Shown here: piece after piece, positions 32,461 through 45,400 of the stretch
Layout: each line of letters begins with the position of its first letter
Numbering within the stretch: position 1 is the first letter of the stretch
DNA from: Lumbricus rubellus
Taxonomy: Eukaryota; Annelida; Clitellata; Crassiclitellata; Lumbricidae
DNA: 64,000 nt
Direction: 5' to 3'
Assembly (NCBI GenBank): GCA_945859605.1
Contig: OX243811.1
Coordinates: 33,951,950 to 34,015,949 of the forward strand
Translations under genes and position numbers: made by a program
Notes under the pieces: generated by a model
Database searches by the model: none
Seen by the model: the letters and a program-made list of their open reading frames with translations, nothing else
Told to the model about the DNA's origin: nothing

Positions 32461-33789
32461 CAGTGGCGGCGCTACCGTGCTACGCCAGGGCTTGGCAGGG
32501 CAAATGCCCGCATTGCCCTGGTAAAAAACCTTTGCCCTGGTTGTTGCCCCGGTCGTTGCCCTGCCCGAAATTTTGCCTTGCCAGAATTTGTTCGGGCATA
32601 TTGTTGAATACTGTTCACGTCCGTCCGTTTGGAATGGCAAAACTTCCGGGTAGGGAAAAAGTTATGGGAGAAAAAAATTATTCTGGCAGGGCAAAAATTC
32701 TGGCAGGGCCAGAATTCTGGCACTGGAAAAATTCTGGTAAGGCAACAGCTTTGGCAGGGAAAAATTATGTGGCTGCTTATCCACGATGTCAAATACAACC
32801 AACAGTATATGCCTAACTGTCGCTTTATTGTTTTTTTTTAAAGAAGCGAAAATATTTGCGTAATCAATATACCTATAGACTACATATGATCCTCGGACCA
32901 GCCAATCCTAGGCCTAATAGTGTAGGATGGGTGATATTGATTTATGGCGAGCACGGTAGCGCCAAATTATAGGCAGGGATGTACAGTTGTACACGAAGGT
33001 ATGCACCGATACGCGGATATAATCCTACAGCGTGTAGGCCTACTCGCCTCACAAAGAATAAATTAAAAAATTGTGAGACATGAAATTACGTGCAGAAAAT
33101 AGTCGAAGATTGCGGAAATTAGAGTTCTTTTGTACCGCCGTGAACGTACATGTATTAGGTCTATTAATTAATTAATTCATTCATTTATTGATTCTGAACA
33201 TTTATTTATATCGCCCCTTCAAGAAACTACTCAGAGGCGCTCCCAGCCCAACCACGACCAAAGAAAAAAGACTTGATAGACCTGTAGAACCCAGCCGGAT
33301 GGACCATAAGTCTATAGAGAGCGAAGCGTAACCGGGAGGTCATTCCAAACAGAAGCACCAACGACCGAGAAAGCACGGCGCTGCTTAATAGCCAAACGAG
33401 CCCGTGCACGGGACCAGAGGCTCTCCTCTGGCCGAAGAGCGAAGCACGCGACGCGCTGCAACGTCAGAGACTGGACAGCAAAGATCACGCAAGTAAGACG
33501 GAGCACAGCCAAGGACACAGCGAGAGACCACAGCAGCAATGCGGTATGAGGTCCGCTGGGACACAGGCAGCCAGTGTAGCACATCACGCATATAGGTAGA
33601 AACAGGAGAAAATTTAGGAAGCCGCCCAACAAGGCGATCAGCCGAGCGTTTATAAATTGAAAATAGATTGAAATAATATCAATATTAGTCCCAGGTACTA
33701 CCGAGCATGCGAGTAGCCCTCTGCCCTGGGTACTTGTATGACTGCCCTGGCTATGCCCTGGCTACAAAAAGTGTCTGGCGCCGCCACTG
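32461..33789. mobile_element. hAT-type element, 1329 bp, with a nested LINE
   Basis: Ends CAGTGGCGGCGC and GCGCCGCCACTG. The 8-bp flank AACAAGCA is present on both sides (32453-32460, 33790-33797). Internal CCCTGG/CCAGGG and TTCTGGCAGGG motifs are repetitive. No transposase is seen. A second copy runs from 62787 to beyond the window end. Unit 2 lacks it. Confidence 0.9.
33165..33665 (-). mobile_element. LINE 3'-end fragment nested in the hAT
   Basis: Minus-strand residues MRDVLHWLPVSQRTSYRIAA, CVLGCAPSYLRDLCCPVS and AFSVVGASVWNDLPVTLRSL match the C-terminal region of the local LINE family. It ends ATATAAATGTTCAGAATCAA with an ATTC/ATTA tail. The same nested insertion is at 63545-64000. Confidence 0.85.
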
Positions 33790-33914
33790 AACAAGCACTT
33801 CATTTTTTTAATCCTTCGCACTCAAACCTACACTCTTTTCCAAATCAATAATCGCCATACGTCTTTAAAATTTGGATTGAAACTAATATTTTGCGTTTAC
33901 GAACACTTTGAGAC

Positions 33915-35143
33915 CAGTGCCAGATTAACTATGGCGCAACTGGCGCACTTGCGCCAGGCCTTCTTTCGGGGGTAAAATTTTTTTTAAACATTCAGAAATC
34001 CCATTATCCGATCGAATTTGTTTATATAAGTCACAGTCCAGCTTATTTAAAGTGTTTAATTTCTAAAACAAGCATTGCATATAAAATTTGGTGGCATTAT
34101 AAAAACAGGCCTTCTACAGTACTACTATACTATAATGATGACGTACTAATTAATTGTGTACTGTAATGATGACGTATGACGTAATCAATTTATGCGCGGA
34201 TCGACCCCATCACCAAATAAAATATAGATATGCGTACGGTACAGACGACACAGTGCATGTTCCATGCAATATTATTATCTACTATTTAGTGTTTATGTAG
34301 CTGCTTATTTTTTATTATTTTTATTTTTAAGCAAATAAAATAAGTAGGCCTAAAGAAAATGAAGAAATCTGAGTCCGGTTGGCAGAAACGTCAAAGAAAA
34401 CGCGAACTTGAAGAGGTAGGCCAACATCAACGTGGTAGTATTGATACATTTCTGGCAGTAAAAACACGAGAAGCGCGGCAAGCGCCGCAATTTATAGATG
34501 GTGTCGACTCAGCGTCAGAAACTGGATGCAGTTCAGGCTTAGGCCGCTCAGCAGTGTCAGCACTAATGCCAACAACAGACACCCTTGATTTCAGCAATGA
34601 TATCATTGATATGACTAAATCTGAAACTACCATAGATCTACCATTAAAACAAAAGAATCAATCTGTTGGAAACGTGCCACAAACAGATGCTGCTCTATGG
34701 GCTATAAATGAAGATTTTCTCAGTTATTGGCTGCAGATGGGACCTGAACCATGTCGTAATCAAGATGGCATGTAGCCTACTCTAAATCCATGCATAAAAC
34801 AAAATGGAAATAAAGTAAAATTGAATAGTACCAAAAGAAAACTAAGCGATTCTGCTTTTTCCGATCACACCAAACGGGGAAAAAATTCTCAGACATTGGC
34901 TTTTGTATTCGCCATCAACTGGGCGCTTATTTTGTTTTGTTTGTAAACTTTTTATTTCAAGCAGCGCAAGTGCTCTTGCAATCCAAGGTTTTGATTCATG
35001 GGGTCATATAAACAGACTTGCACAATGCACATCATGAGCGATCAATTGAGCACAGACTGGCACTAACAATGATTGGATAGAGGGCCTACTTTAGTTTTGT
35101 TGCATTGTTTGCGCCAGGCCTCTAAAAAGTTAATCCGGCACTG
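33915..35143 (+). mobile_element. hAT element with N-terminal transposase remnant
   Basis: Ends CAGTGCCAGATTAACT and AGTTAATCCGGCACTG. TTTGAGAC is duplicated at 33907-33914 and 35144-35151. It carries the frame 34359-34775. It is internally deleted, at 1229 bp. Confidence 0.9.
34359..34775 (+). pseudogene. hAT transposase N-terminal fragment (ZMYM-like group)
   Basis: 138 open codons begin MKKSESGWQKRQRKRELEE, then RGSIDTFLAVK, ending in a stop. This basic KR-rich start followed by a SIDxFF motif is common to hAT transposases related to ZMYM proteins. Downstream frames (KRKLSDSAFSDHTKRGKN) continue with breaks. The catalytic and dimerisation parts are missing. Confidence 0.65.
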
Positions 35144-35445
35144 TTTGAGACGCACAAACAGTGAGGCGTGAGAGACGAATAACTACACTTAGCGGCATTT
35201 TCAACCATTCGCACTCAGACTCTTTATTTTCTGGGCGAAACAAAAGGCGACACACGTCTTTAAAATGGGGGATGTTAATTTTTCACGTATAGGAACACTT
35301 TGAGATGCACAAAAAGTGACTCATCAGAGACGAATACCACACTTAGCGGCATTTTCAGTCATTCGCACTCAAAACCTACATTCTTTGGTTGAATCAATAG
35401 GCACTACACGTCTTTACAATTTGGGTACACTAATTTTTGCATATC

Positions 35446-35833
35446 GGATCCGTCTTAGACGCGAGGAAGTCAGACTTATGCGTAATGGGAGTGTGTGTGT
35501 GTGAAGTGCAGAGTACGAGATGAGTTCACACGCAATAATTATTGTCTGTTCTCCTCGCGTCAAAGATTTATTGGATCAGATCGTTAGTGCGCCGTCCGCC
35601 GCCGCCGAAACCGATGTATCCGCCGCATGAGACGCGCATGCCGCCTAGTCGCCCGTCTCCATATTCCTAAGCATGGCCTTGCTTTAACTTGGTTAAAAAT
35701 TTGCGAGTCTTACATAGTTGTAGCTATAACGCACAAGAATTTCTGTTAAAGTGGCAATGCATGCAATTGCAACGTCGTGAATTTTAGATTAAAATGCCGC
35801 ATACTTCACCTCGTTGAACTTTCCAACTAGTAG
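35446..35833. other. Spacer, nothing recognised
   Basis: Moderately AT-rich with a GC-richer patch near 35590-35640 (CGCCGTCCGCCGCCGCC). No supportable gene. Confidence 0.3.
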
Positions 35834-36525
35834 AGGAATTTTAGCAGAAAAATCATCAATCGACTCAATAAATTTTCAGGAAGTAGAGACTTGGCACAGT
35901 TGTTAAGTACATCCCACTGATGAAAATACCAAAAGTCCCCATAAATCCGAGCTGTGCTCGAGCCGCCATCTTGGAAAATGGCGGCCGAATTTCGGTTTTT
36001 TGACAATAACTCCCGAGCCGTCAGAGCTACTAAGAAATATAAAATGACAAAAATGACCCTCATTTAAAGGCAATCAAGTTTGGTATATAACTTTTGTTTC
36101 TAGGATTAAAAATTAAAATGTTGCATATGATAAAGTAGTCATCATTATGTATATCAATGCGACATACAAAGTTTTATGGCGGGAAGAACATATGGAAATA
36201 CTGTGCAGCGAATGATGATTGAAGATCAACCTAATCCTAGCCGTAACATTTTTATTTTTGATCCCAGAAACAAATGTTGTACACCAAACTTCTTTGTCTT
36301 TTAATGAGGATCATTTTTTACTCTTTTTATATTTCTTTGTAGCTCTGACGGTTCGGGAGTTATTGTCACAAAACCGAATTTAGGCCGCCATTTTCCAAGA
36401 TGGCGGCTCGAGCACAGCTCGGATTTATGGGGACTTTTGGTATTTTCATCAGTGAGATGTACTTAACAACTGTGCCAAGTCTTTACTTCCTGAAAATTTA
36501 TTGAGTCGATTTTCCTAAAATTCTT
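35834..36525. mobile_element. Foldback MITE, about 690 bp
   Basis: The left arm (AGGAATTTTAG ... ATCGACTCAATAAATTTTCAGG ... AAATCCGAGCTGTGCTCGAG ... GCCGCCATCTTGGAAAATGG) is mirrored in reverse complement on the right (36345-36525). A 350-bp spacer is partly inverted too (TTGTTTCT near 36090 against AGAAACAA near 36268). The target duplication was not resolved. Confidence 0.8.
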
Positions 36526-37290
36526 CTTGTTATATTATGCGCACAAACACTATCTTTTGGCTTAAATTGTTGACTCAGCTATAATTGTGCACGTCTTTAC
36601 TAAACGAAAATGCATAAGAGTCCTGCTTCCTATGGCTAAGAAACTTGTACAGAGTGACGACTCAGCTAAACTTACACATTGTGTTGGCAAACTAAAAGGC
36701 TTAAGAATTGCATACTTTAGCCTACCGGTACCTTTCATGCATCCGAAATGTGCGTAAGGTATTGTAATGGAAACACAGGAAAGCTCTTTGCCAGAGGCTT
36801 GTATGTGCACTTGTTACAGAGGCGTGGCTGATCCTGTACCAGTAGTCTATCCTGGCAGAAATTAGCATAATTAATGAGGAGGAGGAGGCGTAAGTGTTGC
36901 CACTGCCCACTCAATCTACTACTCTCCACCGTCATTACTGATCACGCACCATCACCCTCCACAGGCTCCTCTATCCATCATACCTAGGGCTTTTAATTCG
37001 AAACTGAAGTCATACCTTTTAAAGAACTCTTACACTGCCTCATCTGATCATCCATGCACATTCCAATTGCAGGCCCAGACAACACCCGTTTTAGTAGCTG
37101 TCCCGCCGCCTCTGATCCTGTGGTAACTCGACCCGCACCACTTTCGGACAACTTACGGACAACCCTTTTGACTTGACGCAGCGCTCGTGAGTAAGCTCGT
37201 GCCCCTCGCTTGGCTTTAGTAGTGCTTCAGAAGCTTGGAGAAAATAACAATCTTCGTTTAATTACACAATCTGACACACCGCAGAATGAT
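36526..37290 (+). other. Spacer with a possible LINE relic
   Basis: At about 36980-37130 the plus-strand frame reads RAFNSKLKSYLLKNSYTASS, similar to the extreme C-terminus of LINE polyproteins. The rest has no recognisable content. Confidence 0.35.
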
Positions 37291-37299
37291 TATATTACA

Positions 37300-38152
37300 G
37301 GTACAAGTTATACGAAATACGGCCCACTATAGCACGACACGCAAGTCGGCTTTACAGCAGTGGGTTCGGCTTAACACGATTGGCTAAGTGCTGGATCACT
37401 CCTGGTTCGGCCAAGCCACAAGTGGGAGGGGCTATCTTTCAGTGCGTGGGGGGTAAGGCACTGAGGGTGAGTGATGAAGAAAGGGACTTAGGAGTGATCA
37501 TGCACAAGAGTGCAAAGCCTTCAAGGCAATGCACTGAAGCAGCAAAGAAGGCAAATTCAACATTAGGCATGATAAAAAGGACAATAGTTACTAGAGATAA
37601 GGATACATTACTTATGCTTTATAAATCATTGGTTAGGCCGCAGCTGGAATACTGCATTCAGGCATGGAATCCATACCTGAAGCAGGACATTGAGAAACTG
37701 GAGAAAGTACAGAGAAGAGCTACGAAGATGATTTGGGGTTACAAGGATTTGAGCTATGAGGAGAGATTGGAAAGGTGTGGGCTAACAACACTGGAGAGAC
37801 GGAGGAGCAGAGGAGACCTAATTGAAGCATACAAGATCATTACTGGAAAGGAAGCACTATGTTGGGAGAAGTTCTTTGAATTAGCACCAAACAAAGCAAC
37901 TCGGGGTCATAGGTACAAATTGTTCAAGAAGCCGACGGGAACATTGGGGCAGAAATTCTTCAGTGCAAGAGTTATTGACATTTGGAACGGCTTGGACGAC
38001 ACCACTGTGTCGGTGGACATAGTTGCAGCGTTCAAAAAGAAACTTGGACAATTGGGCTACTAGATGTTCCTGGTCAACAAAGGAAGTGGTTCTAACACAG
38101 GCCTTGGTCTTCTGAACCACTCAAAACTTATGTTATGTTATGTTATGTTATC
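37300..38152 (+). mobile_element. 5'-truncated CR1/jockey-group LINE with (TTATG)n tail
   Basis: Open frame 37380-38063 (227 codons) is the C-terminal part of a non-LTR reverse transcriptase protein: RDLGVIMHKSAKPSRQC, SLVRPQLEYCIQAWNPYL, EKVQRRATKMI, FFSARVIDIWNGL. A TTATG microsatellite (38130-38150) ends the element. It is a different family from the TATATAGCGCC-ended LINEs. The intact frame suggests a fairly young copy. Confidence 0.88.
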
Positions 38153-38224
38153 TTATTTTTTCTGCAGAACCCGAGTTAAGCAACACAACAGCAAAGCGCC
38201 AATGTGGCAGCTAACAGAAACTTT

Positions 38225-38325
38225 TTATAAATTTTTGCCCTGTGTGAGGCTTGAACCCGGGTCGCGTGGATGACTCTCAGTTTATCGACCAGCGCACTCT
38301 CAACTGAGCTACGGACCCCTCCTCC
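38225..38325 (-). repeat. tRNA-derived SINE head
   Basis: The minus strand has a perfect A box (TAGCTCAGTTGAGAG) and B box (GGGTTCAAGCC) 40-45 bases apart. The acceptor arms do not pair, so it is not a functional tRNA. The neighbouring (ATTAC)n at 38336-38385 may belong to a retroposon tail. Confidence 0.6.
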
Positions 38326-38394
38326 CCGATAACGATTACGATTACAATTACAATTTCAATTACAATTACGATTCTCCCACTGACTACCAGAATT

Positions 38395-39075
38395 TTTCAC
38401 AAAATCATATACCTACAAGTCGCCAGCACTAACTCAACCATGCGTAGAGGTCACCCATGCGTAGAGGTCACCCATGCGTAACGGTGAATCGCTCACATTT
38501 TTAAACATTGTAGGCCTACCTTATAAATCAAAATACGCTTCCTGTTACAGTGGAACAATTGAACAATCGGATCATTCTCTCGCTATATCCATTCATTCCT
38601 ATCGCAGATATTTTGCACAAAGAATTTTTGTCAGTAAAAATTGACAGTGGGCTTATAGTCAAAATTATTTTTACCGTGGCACAACGACGCAAGCGCATAA
38701 AGCCAGAATACGACGCTTTTGCTACATTTGCAATTAGACCGATTACTACAAAGTCAATAACAAAACAAAAGTCCCGGTTTGGCACAAAGCTACGTGATTC
38801 GGTATTCACTTGCCACTGATTTAATGCAAATGGAAACTGCTTAGATTAATTTTTTCGGTCGACCGATGAGCTAAAAAAATCGCTTCGAATCAACGGTCAA
38901 AAAACGTTTGGCAAAGCACACCATTGTAGACACCTGCAACGACTGACGGTCACTGACCGACGACGCATCCGCGAACAGACTGAATGCAACAGGAACAGAC
39001 AATGTATTACATGATCGGAATCAACCAGGATTGAGAGTCTGGTGTTCGACAGTGTCGTCAGCAAAGGTTTCGAGG
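38395..39075 (+). promoter_or_regulatory. Conserved 5' flank and probable promoter of copy C
   Basis: Homologous to 3700-4374 of copy B, with a local duplication here of CCATGCGTAGAGGTCACC. The TATA-like TTATAAATC at 38521 aligns with the one in B. The transcription start cannot be fixed from sequence. Confidence 0.35.
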
Positions 39076-39154
39076 ATGCGGTGGAACATGGACGCTACTT
39101 TAGTGATTGCAACGTTAGTTTTGATGCGTGATGTACTTTGCCAGACTAATTATG
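39076..39154 (+). CDS. Copy C exon 1: start codon and signal peptide
   Basis: MRWNMDATLVIATLVLMRDVLC then QTNY. Donor G|GTAAGT. Same length and phase as 4375-4453. Confidence 0.8.
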
Positions 39155-39459
39155 GTAAGTTGTCACGAATTTAAATCTATGCATATTACATAATTTGCGA
39201 GATACTAAATGAGCATGACTGAGTGTTATATACATTCATTCATTCATTCATTCATTCATTCATTCATTCATTCTTTCATTCATTCATTCATTCATTCATT
39301 CATTCATTCACTCATACATACATACATACATACATACATACATACATACATACATACATACATACATACATACATACATACATGTACATGCATGCATGCA
39401 TACATACATACATACATACATACATACATACATACATACATACATACATACATACATAC

Positions 39460-39490
<31 letters not shown>

Positions 39491-42400
39491 CATACATACA
39501 TACATACATACTTACATACATACATGTCATACATACATACATAGTATACATTCCTTTCCCATGCAGCGGGATGTCCATCCCTTTAGGGCCCCTATGTAGC
39601 CATTACATGCATATTTTCTTCTTTTGCTGTCATTTTGTGTGGGTTTTTTTGGTTGCAACAAAGTGAATTGATTGATTGATTCATTCATTCATTCATACAT
39701 ACCTATTGTATTGTATTGTATTGTATTGAAACACTTATAAAGCGCCTCTACTAGGGTGAACCGTTCAGAGGCGTTTCCAGTGCACAATGCCGCGAGAGAA
39801 GAAATAAGTTTTGAGGAAAGCATATGAGAAGGATGGATTACCAGTTAGAAGTTGAGACCGAGTAGATAGAGGCAGAGTATTCCAAAGAGAGGGGCCAATT
39901 GATGTAAAGGGTCGGGATTGAGCCATAGCCGTTCTAGTAGGAGGAACTAAAAGATCAAATCTATTAGAAGAGCGGAGTGGGCGATGTGAGGAAGCTGAAA
40001 GAGGGCGGTGAATTTCATTGGCTAGATATTTCGGGGGCAAGACCCCGTTGAGCTTAGGAGACCAAGATGAAATTTTTTAACTTAACGCGCGAAGTTAGAA
40101 GAAGCCAATAGAGTGGAGCTGTTTAAACATGAAAGTAGAAATATGCGAATAGCGTGGAAGGCGTGCGATTAATCTGGCTGCAGCGTTTAGGACCGACTGT
40201 AAAGGTGAAAGACGAACCTTAGGCAGACCAATTAAAAGAGAATTACAGTAGTCAATTCGGGAGCAAACAAAAGCGTGAGCCAGAGTGGTAAAAACAGAAG
40301 ACGAAACAGAATGCCAAATATCCCTTAGGCGCCTTAAATGAAAATATGAAGAGCGTGTAAGATTACATGTAGATTATGGTCTTTAAAAGAAAGGGAACTA
40401 CCTAAGGTAACACCCAGATCACGAATGGTCGAGGAGAAGGTGTAGTGAGGAATTAATTCTAAGAAAAGAGCAAAATCAATTTTAGAAAGCTGCTGGGGTG
40501 TGCCAATTGCCTAATCCAATGAACTGGGTTTTAGAGGCATTAAGCGAGAGACGATTTGATGACATCCAGGAGCGAAGAGAACTTGAGAGAGACTGTATGC
40601 GTTCAATTAAGAGTAACTGGGATGAAGGAGACATACATACATACTGTAACATACATACATACATACATACATACATACATACATACATACATACATACAT
40701 ACATACATACATACATACATACATACATACATACATACATACATACATACATACATAAATACATAAATACATACATACATACATACATACATACATACCT
40801 ACGTACATACATGCATACATACATACATACGTACATACATACATACATACAATCATACATACATACATACATACATACATACATACATACATACATACAC
40901 ACATACATACATACATACATACATACATACATACATACATACATACATACATACATACATACATACATACATACATACATACATACATACATACATACAT
41001 ACATACATACATACATACATACATACATACATACATACATACATGCATACATAGTGTATACCCTTGATTACAGCCCTGAGAGTAGTTGTTAAGGTGTGTG
41101 TCAGTTAGGATTGGAAGGTGGAGTATCCGAGGATCAGATGAGTTTTCATGCCACATGAATTCTTTTGACCAGGTTAGACTTCAACTTTGTAGTCCCTTAT
41201 GACAGTTTTGTCTACATCCCGACCTTCGCAGATTCTGTACCGGTATTGGCGGAGTTTATCAGAGACTAGAGGGGAGATAAGCCTCTCCAAGAAGGCCCAG
41301 ATTCAGTTTTTTGCCATGAAAATGGTATCTTTTTCTTTTCCCGGTGTTAGCTCCAACCCCCCATGAAGACCCAGATTGAAATAAATTTTCGAGGAAAAGG
41401 GAAAATGGTTCTCTTGACGAAGGAAATTTCAATCGAATGACTAAAAAAAGTCATAAAGTTTTGGCCGAGAAAATAATGTAGGCTATGGTTTTTCTGAGAT
41501 TTCGACCCGATGACTAAAAAGGTAACTTTTGCGCCGCTCCATCTGGTCTAGCCCCCCAAGAACGGAAACCAAACTCCGCCCATGTGCAGGCCTACTGGCA
41601 GCAAAATGTACAAAAACCCAGCTATTGCAACTTGATTTTATATAGGTCTACGGTAGCCTACATAACGCCAGCGAATAAGCAGGTCTCCTTGACGCCATTT
41701 AAGTCTGTTATAGAGAAATTAATTATTCACATTAATATAATTTATTGATAATTTGTGCAGTTGTGAAGGTTGCATTGTAGCGAAATTTCAATCAAGTAGG
41801 CTATACTCAATACCATATGCATGGGCGCTTGCGGGAGGGGTAACATTCAATGATCAGTGCCCTCTATTCAACCTGTTGCCTATAATTGTGTGCGGGCGCC
41901 CATGCCTGCATTGCCTCAATATGAAAGTGCTATGATTGGTTTGTATTTAAAATCAGATCGGATTAAGTCAGGTTGGACTGAATTGGATCAAAATCGATCG
42001 TTTTCTGAATTCTGGTGTGTGTTCAGGTATTAATCAGCTTGACATGGTTTCCTTAAACTGCTTGTTTAAATGTAATATTCTCTACATTTCAGGTCAAAAT
42101 GTGGCATTGAAAGAGAGGCCTACTTGTCAGAGTCCAACTTCTGATCGCTCATGTTCGTCTAGCAAAGCTGTGGATAACGATGATACTGGATGCTACTGCG
42201 ACACATCATGTTATTATGAAGAGACCGACTGCAAAGATGCTTCGGCCACAGATTATCAGTATAAACCCTGGTGGGCGGTCGATCTCGGAAGTCCGCTTTC
42301 GATCAACATGGTGACAATCACAACCGCAAAAAACTGCGGCACGTCGTGTGAGAAACCCCTTTTGTATCCGAATTCATTTATAGACGGGTCTATTTTTTAA

Positions 42401-45400
42401 ATATTTTGCTTTGTGACCTTGCTTAATTATAGGCCTACTTAAATAATTTCTGTATTGTTCTGCTGCGTGAAACAGCATTAAGTTTCTATTGTTTTAAGGC
42501 TACTCTTAGCCTAATTAACTAAGTTGGATTTTATTACATTAGAGTTAGACCTAGGCCTATATGGTTGTATCTAATGTATCAGGATCATTAAAGGAATTTT
42601 TATAACTGCACAACCTTTCTTTAATTTCCCAGCCTCTATGGCAATTTACTACCAATAGGAAGACAAAGACCTTTATGCTATTTGTAGCTGCACAGAAGGG
42701 CTTCGACAACTGCACAAATCCATTCAGAACTGCACATTTTGTGTAGAGCTGTACTCTAAAAAAGCCATGGGTGTGGGCCTATAATTATGGACCTTGGGCT
42801 TTGGTCATTATCAACATGGTGCTCGAAAATATCGATACAACCCAAGTTGCCATACGGTTTAGCACATCCCCAAGTCACCGCAATTCTCAATATTGTCTTC
42901 GACTGTGGTCCTTTTTTACAATAGCTAGCAATATCAACATCTACCTGTACAACTTCGCAATTGGACTGACCAATGCAACACTGTGTCATGGTGGTGACTT
43001 GACGTCCGCCGATACGACGATATGTGCCTCCGAGCCTTTGGAACTTTATCAGGCACAGACATATAACTATTCGTGTTTAGCTGACGCAAAATCCGGAAGC
43101 TATCTATACATACAAATGCAGGATATGACGCAAAAGAACAGATTGATTCTGGCAGAAGTCAGAGTCTATCAAGCGATTCCAGGTACGTTTCAGGCAACCT
43201 GTGCTTTTCATATATATATATATGACGTTGTAAAGATGGTTGATAACGAACCTTTTTAAATAGATACAACCCACATGTTCTTCAAACAAACTCCCTCTAT
43301 CTCTTGTATATAAAACAATAATATTGACTCATTTATTAGCAATGTGAACAATGAGTAGGCCTATTCCTTGACTACGAATGCCCAACACCTCTTGTATGGT
43401 ATACACTCTCCTCTGCTGCTTTCCATTCACGACTGAAAACCGAACTCTTCAACCTATCCTAACCAGATTCCAATCAGGTTCCATCACCCAACTGCCACCA
43501 ATGATTAAATCGAGCGACAAAACAAAAAGAGTGGCTAAACAGACGAGCGACACAACAAAAGAGCGACATAGTAAAATAGTGACAAATTATTGGTTGACAC
43601 CTTTCCCCTTTTCTTGGAGATATAAGTCACATGCTCCTTCATCCAACTTAAGTTGTTTCACGTGCGGCGGATTTTACAGAAAATGAAGTGAAATGTCAAC
43701 TCCGTGACGGTCAACTCCGTGACGCTGGTCAACTTCTTGACATGAATATTCGGCAAAATTAAAATTAAACTTTCAATATAATGTGTTTTTTGAAAGTTGT
43801 AGAGTCATGTCTTTGTTGCAATCATCATGAAACTTATGTTGTTTCGCGTGTGTCGTTTTTTTGCTTAAAATTAAATGATTTGTCAACTCCATGTTGGTCA
43901 ACTCCATGACACGACGACGTCATGGAGTATAAAGTTGGCAGATCGCAAACAGCTTGACTGACTTGCACTGATGACTCCTTTCTTAGTATTCTGAGAAGGG
44001 TATGACTGAAAATAATTAATTATAATTTCTATTGGCGCCTGAAGACTCTTAAATGTGGACGGCAACTACGTGATATCAACTCCGTGATGCAAGTCAATTC
44101 CATGACGAATTATAGAAAAACAATTTTTAATTTTTTTAACAAAAATATTTAATTTTCTGCATTGCTACTCATCACACACATTGGTAGTAGTAATATGAAC
44201 GGATCAGAACATTGAAAGTAAAAAATCGTAATTACATTTTTCTTCTAAACTTGTGGCAAAACTGCCAGATATTGTAGAAACCCATATCCATATAACAGCA
44301 CCAAATAAGTGTGAACTCATACATCCACTCGCTTCGTTAAGCAAGATAACATAATTAAATTCATGTGCTATTTGTTGAGAGTTGATGAACCGTACAAACA
44401 TTGGCTCTTTTTTATCGACAGCAAGCACTTCAAAGGAAATTGCAACAAACTTTCCCACTACCGTCCTTACAACCACTACCACCTCTATAACCACGGTAAT
44501 TGCAATATCTACACCAAAGGCTACTACTGAATCCATGGAGGCCACTTCCAAATCTACCAGTAATACTGTAAATTACTCACTTTCCACGCCAGAGATTGCT
44601 ACTGATCCTATGATGACTACTACCAAATCTACCAGTAATACTGTAAATTACTCACTTTCCACGCCAGAGATTGCTACTGATCCTATGATGACTACTACCA
44701 AATCTACCAGTAATACTGTAAATTACTCACTTTCTATGCCAGAGAGTGCTTCTGATTCTATGATGACCACCACCAAATCTACCAGTAATACTGTAAATTA
44801 CTCACTTTCTATGCCAGAGATTGCTTCTGATTCTATGATGACCACCACCAAATCTACCAATAATACTGTAAATTACTCACTTTCTATGCCAGAGATTGCT
44901 TCTGATTCTATGATGACCACCACCAAATCTACCAGTAATACTGTAAATTACTCACTTTCTATGCCAGAGATTGCTTCTGATTCTATGATGACCACCACCA
45001 AATCTACCAGTAATACTGTAAATTACTCACTTTCTATGCCAGAGATTGCTTCTGATCCTATGATGACTACTACCAAATCTACCAGTAATACTGTAAATTA
45101 CTCACTTTCTATGCCAGAGACTACTAGTAATTCTATGATGACCACCACCAAATCTACCAGTAATACTGTAAATTACTCACTTTCTATGCCAGAGATTGCT
45201 ACTGATCCTATGATGACTACTACCAAATCTACCAGTAATACTGTAAATTACTCACTTTCTATGCCAGAGATTGCTTCTGATTCTATGATTACCATCACCA
45301 AATCTACCAGTAATACTGTAAATTACTCACTTTCTATGCCAGAGATTGCTTCTGATTCTATGATGACCACCACCAAATCTACCAGTAATACTGTAAATTA

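Larger units (their letters stand above)
33800..35445. repeat. About 155-bp tandem repeat, three units, one split by a hAT
   Basis: The motifs TTCGCACTCAAA, ACGTCTTTA-AAT and GGAACACTTTGAGA recur about 155 bp apart (35144 and 35299, with an earlier copy left of 33907). The first unit is interrupted by the hAT element at 33915-35143. Confidence 0.65.

Noticed and set aside
37380..38063. 227-codon plus-strand frame as a host gene
   Set aside because: The residues match the C-terminus of CR1/jockey-type LINE proteins and the frame ends beside a TTATG repeat tail.
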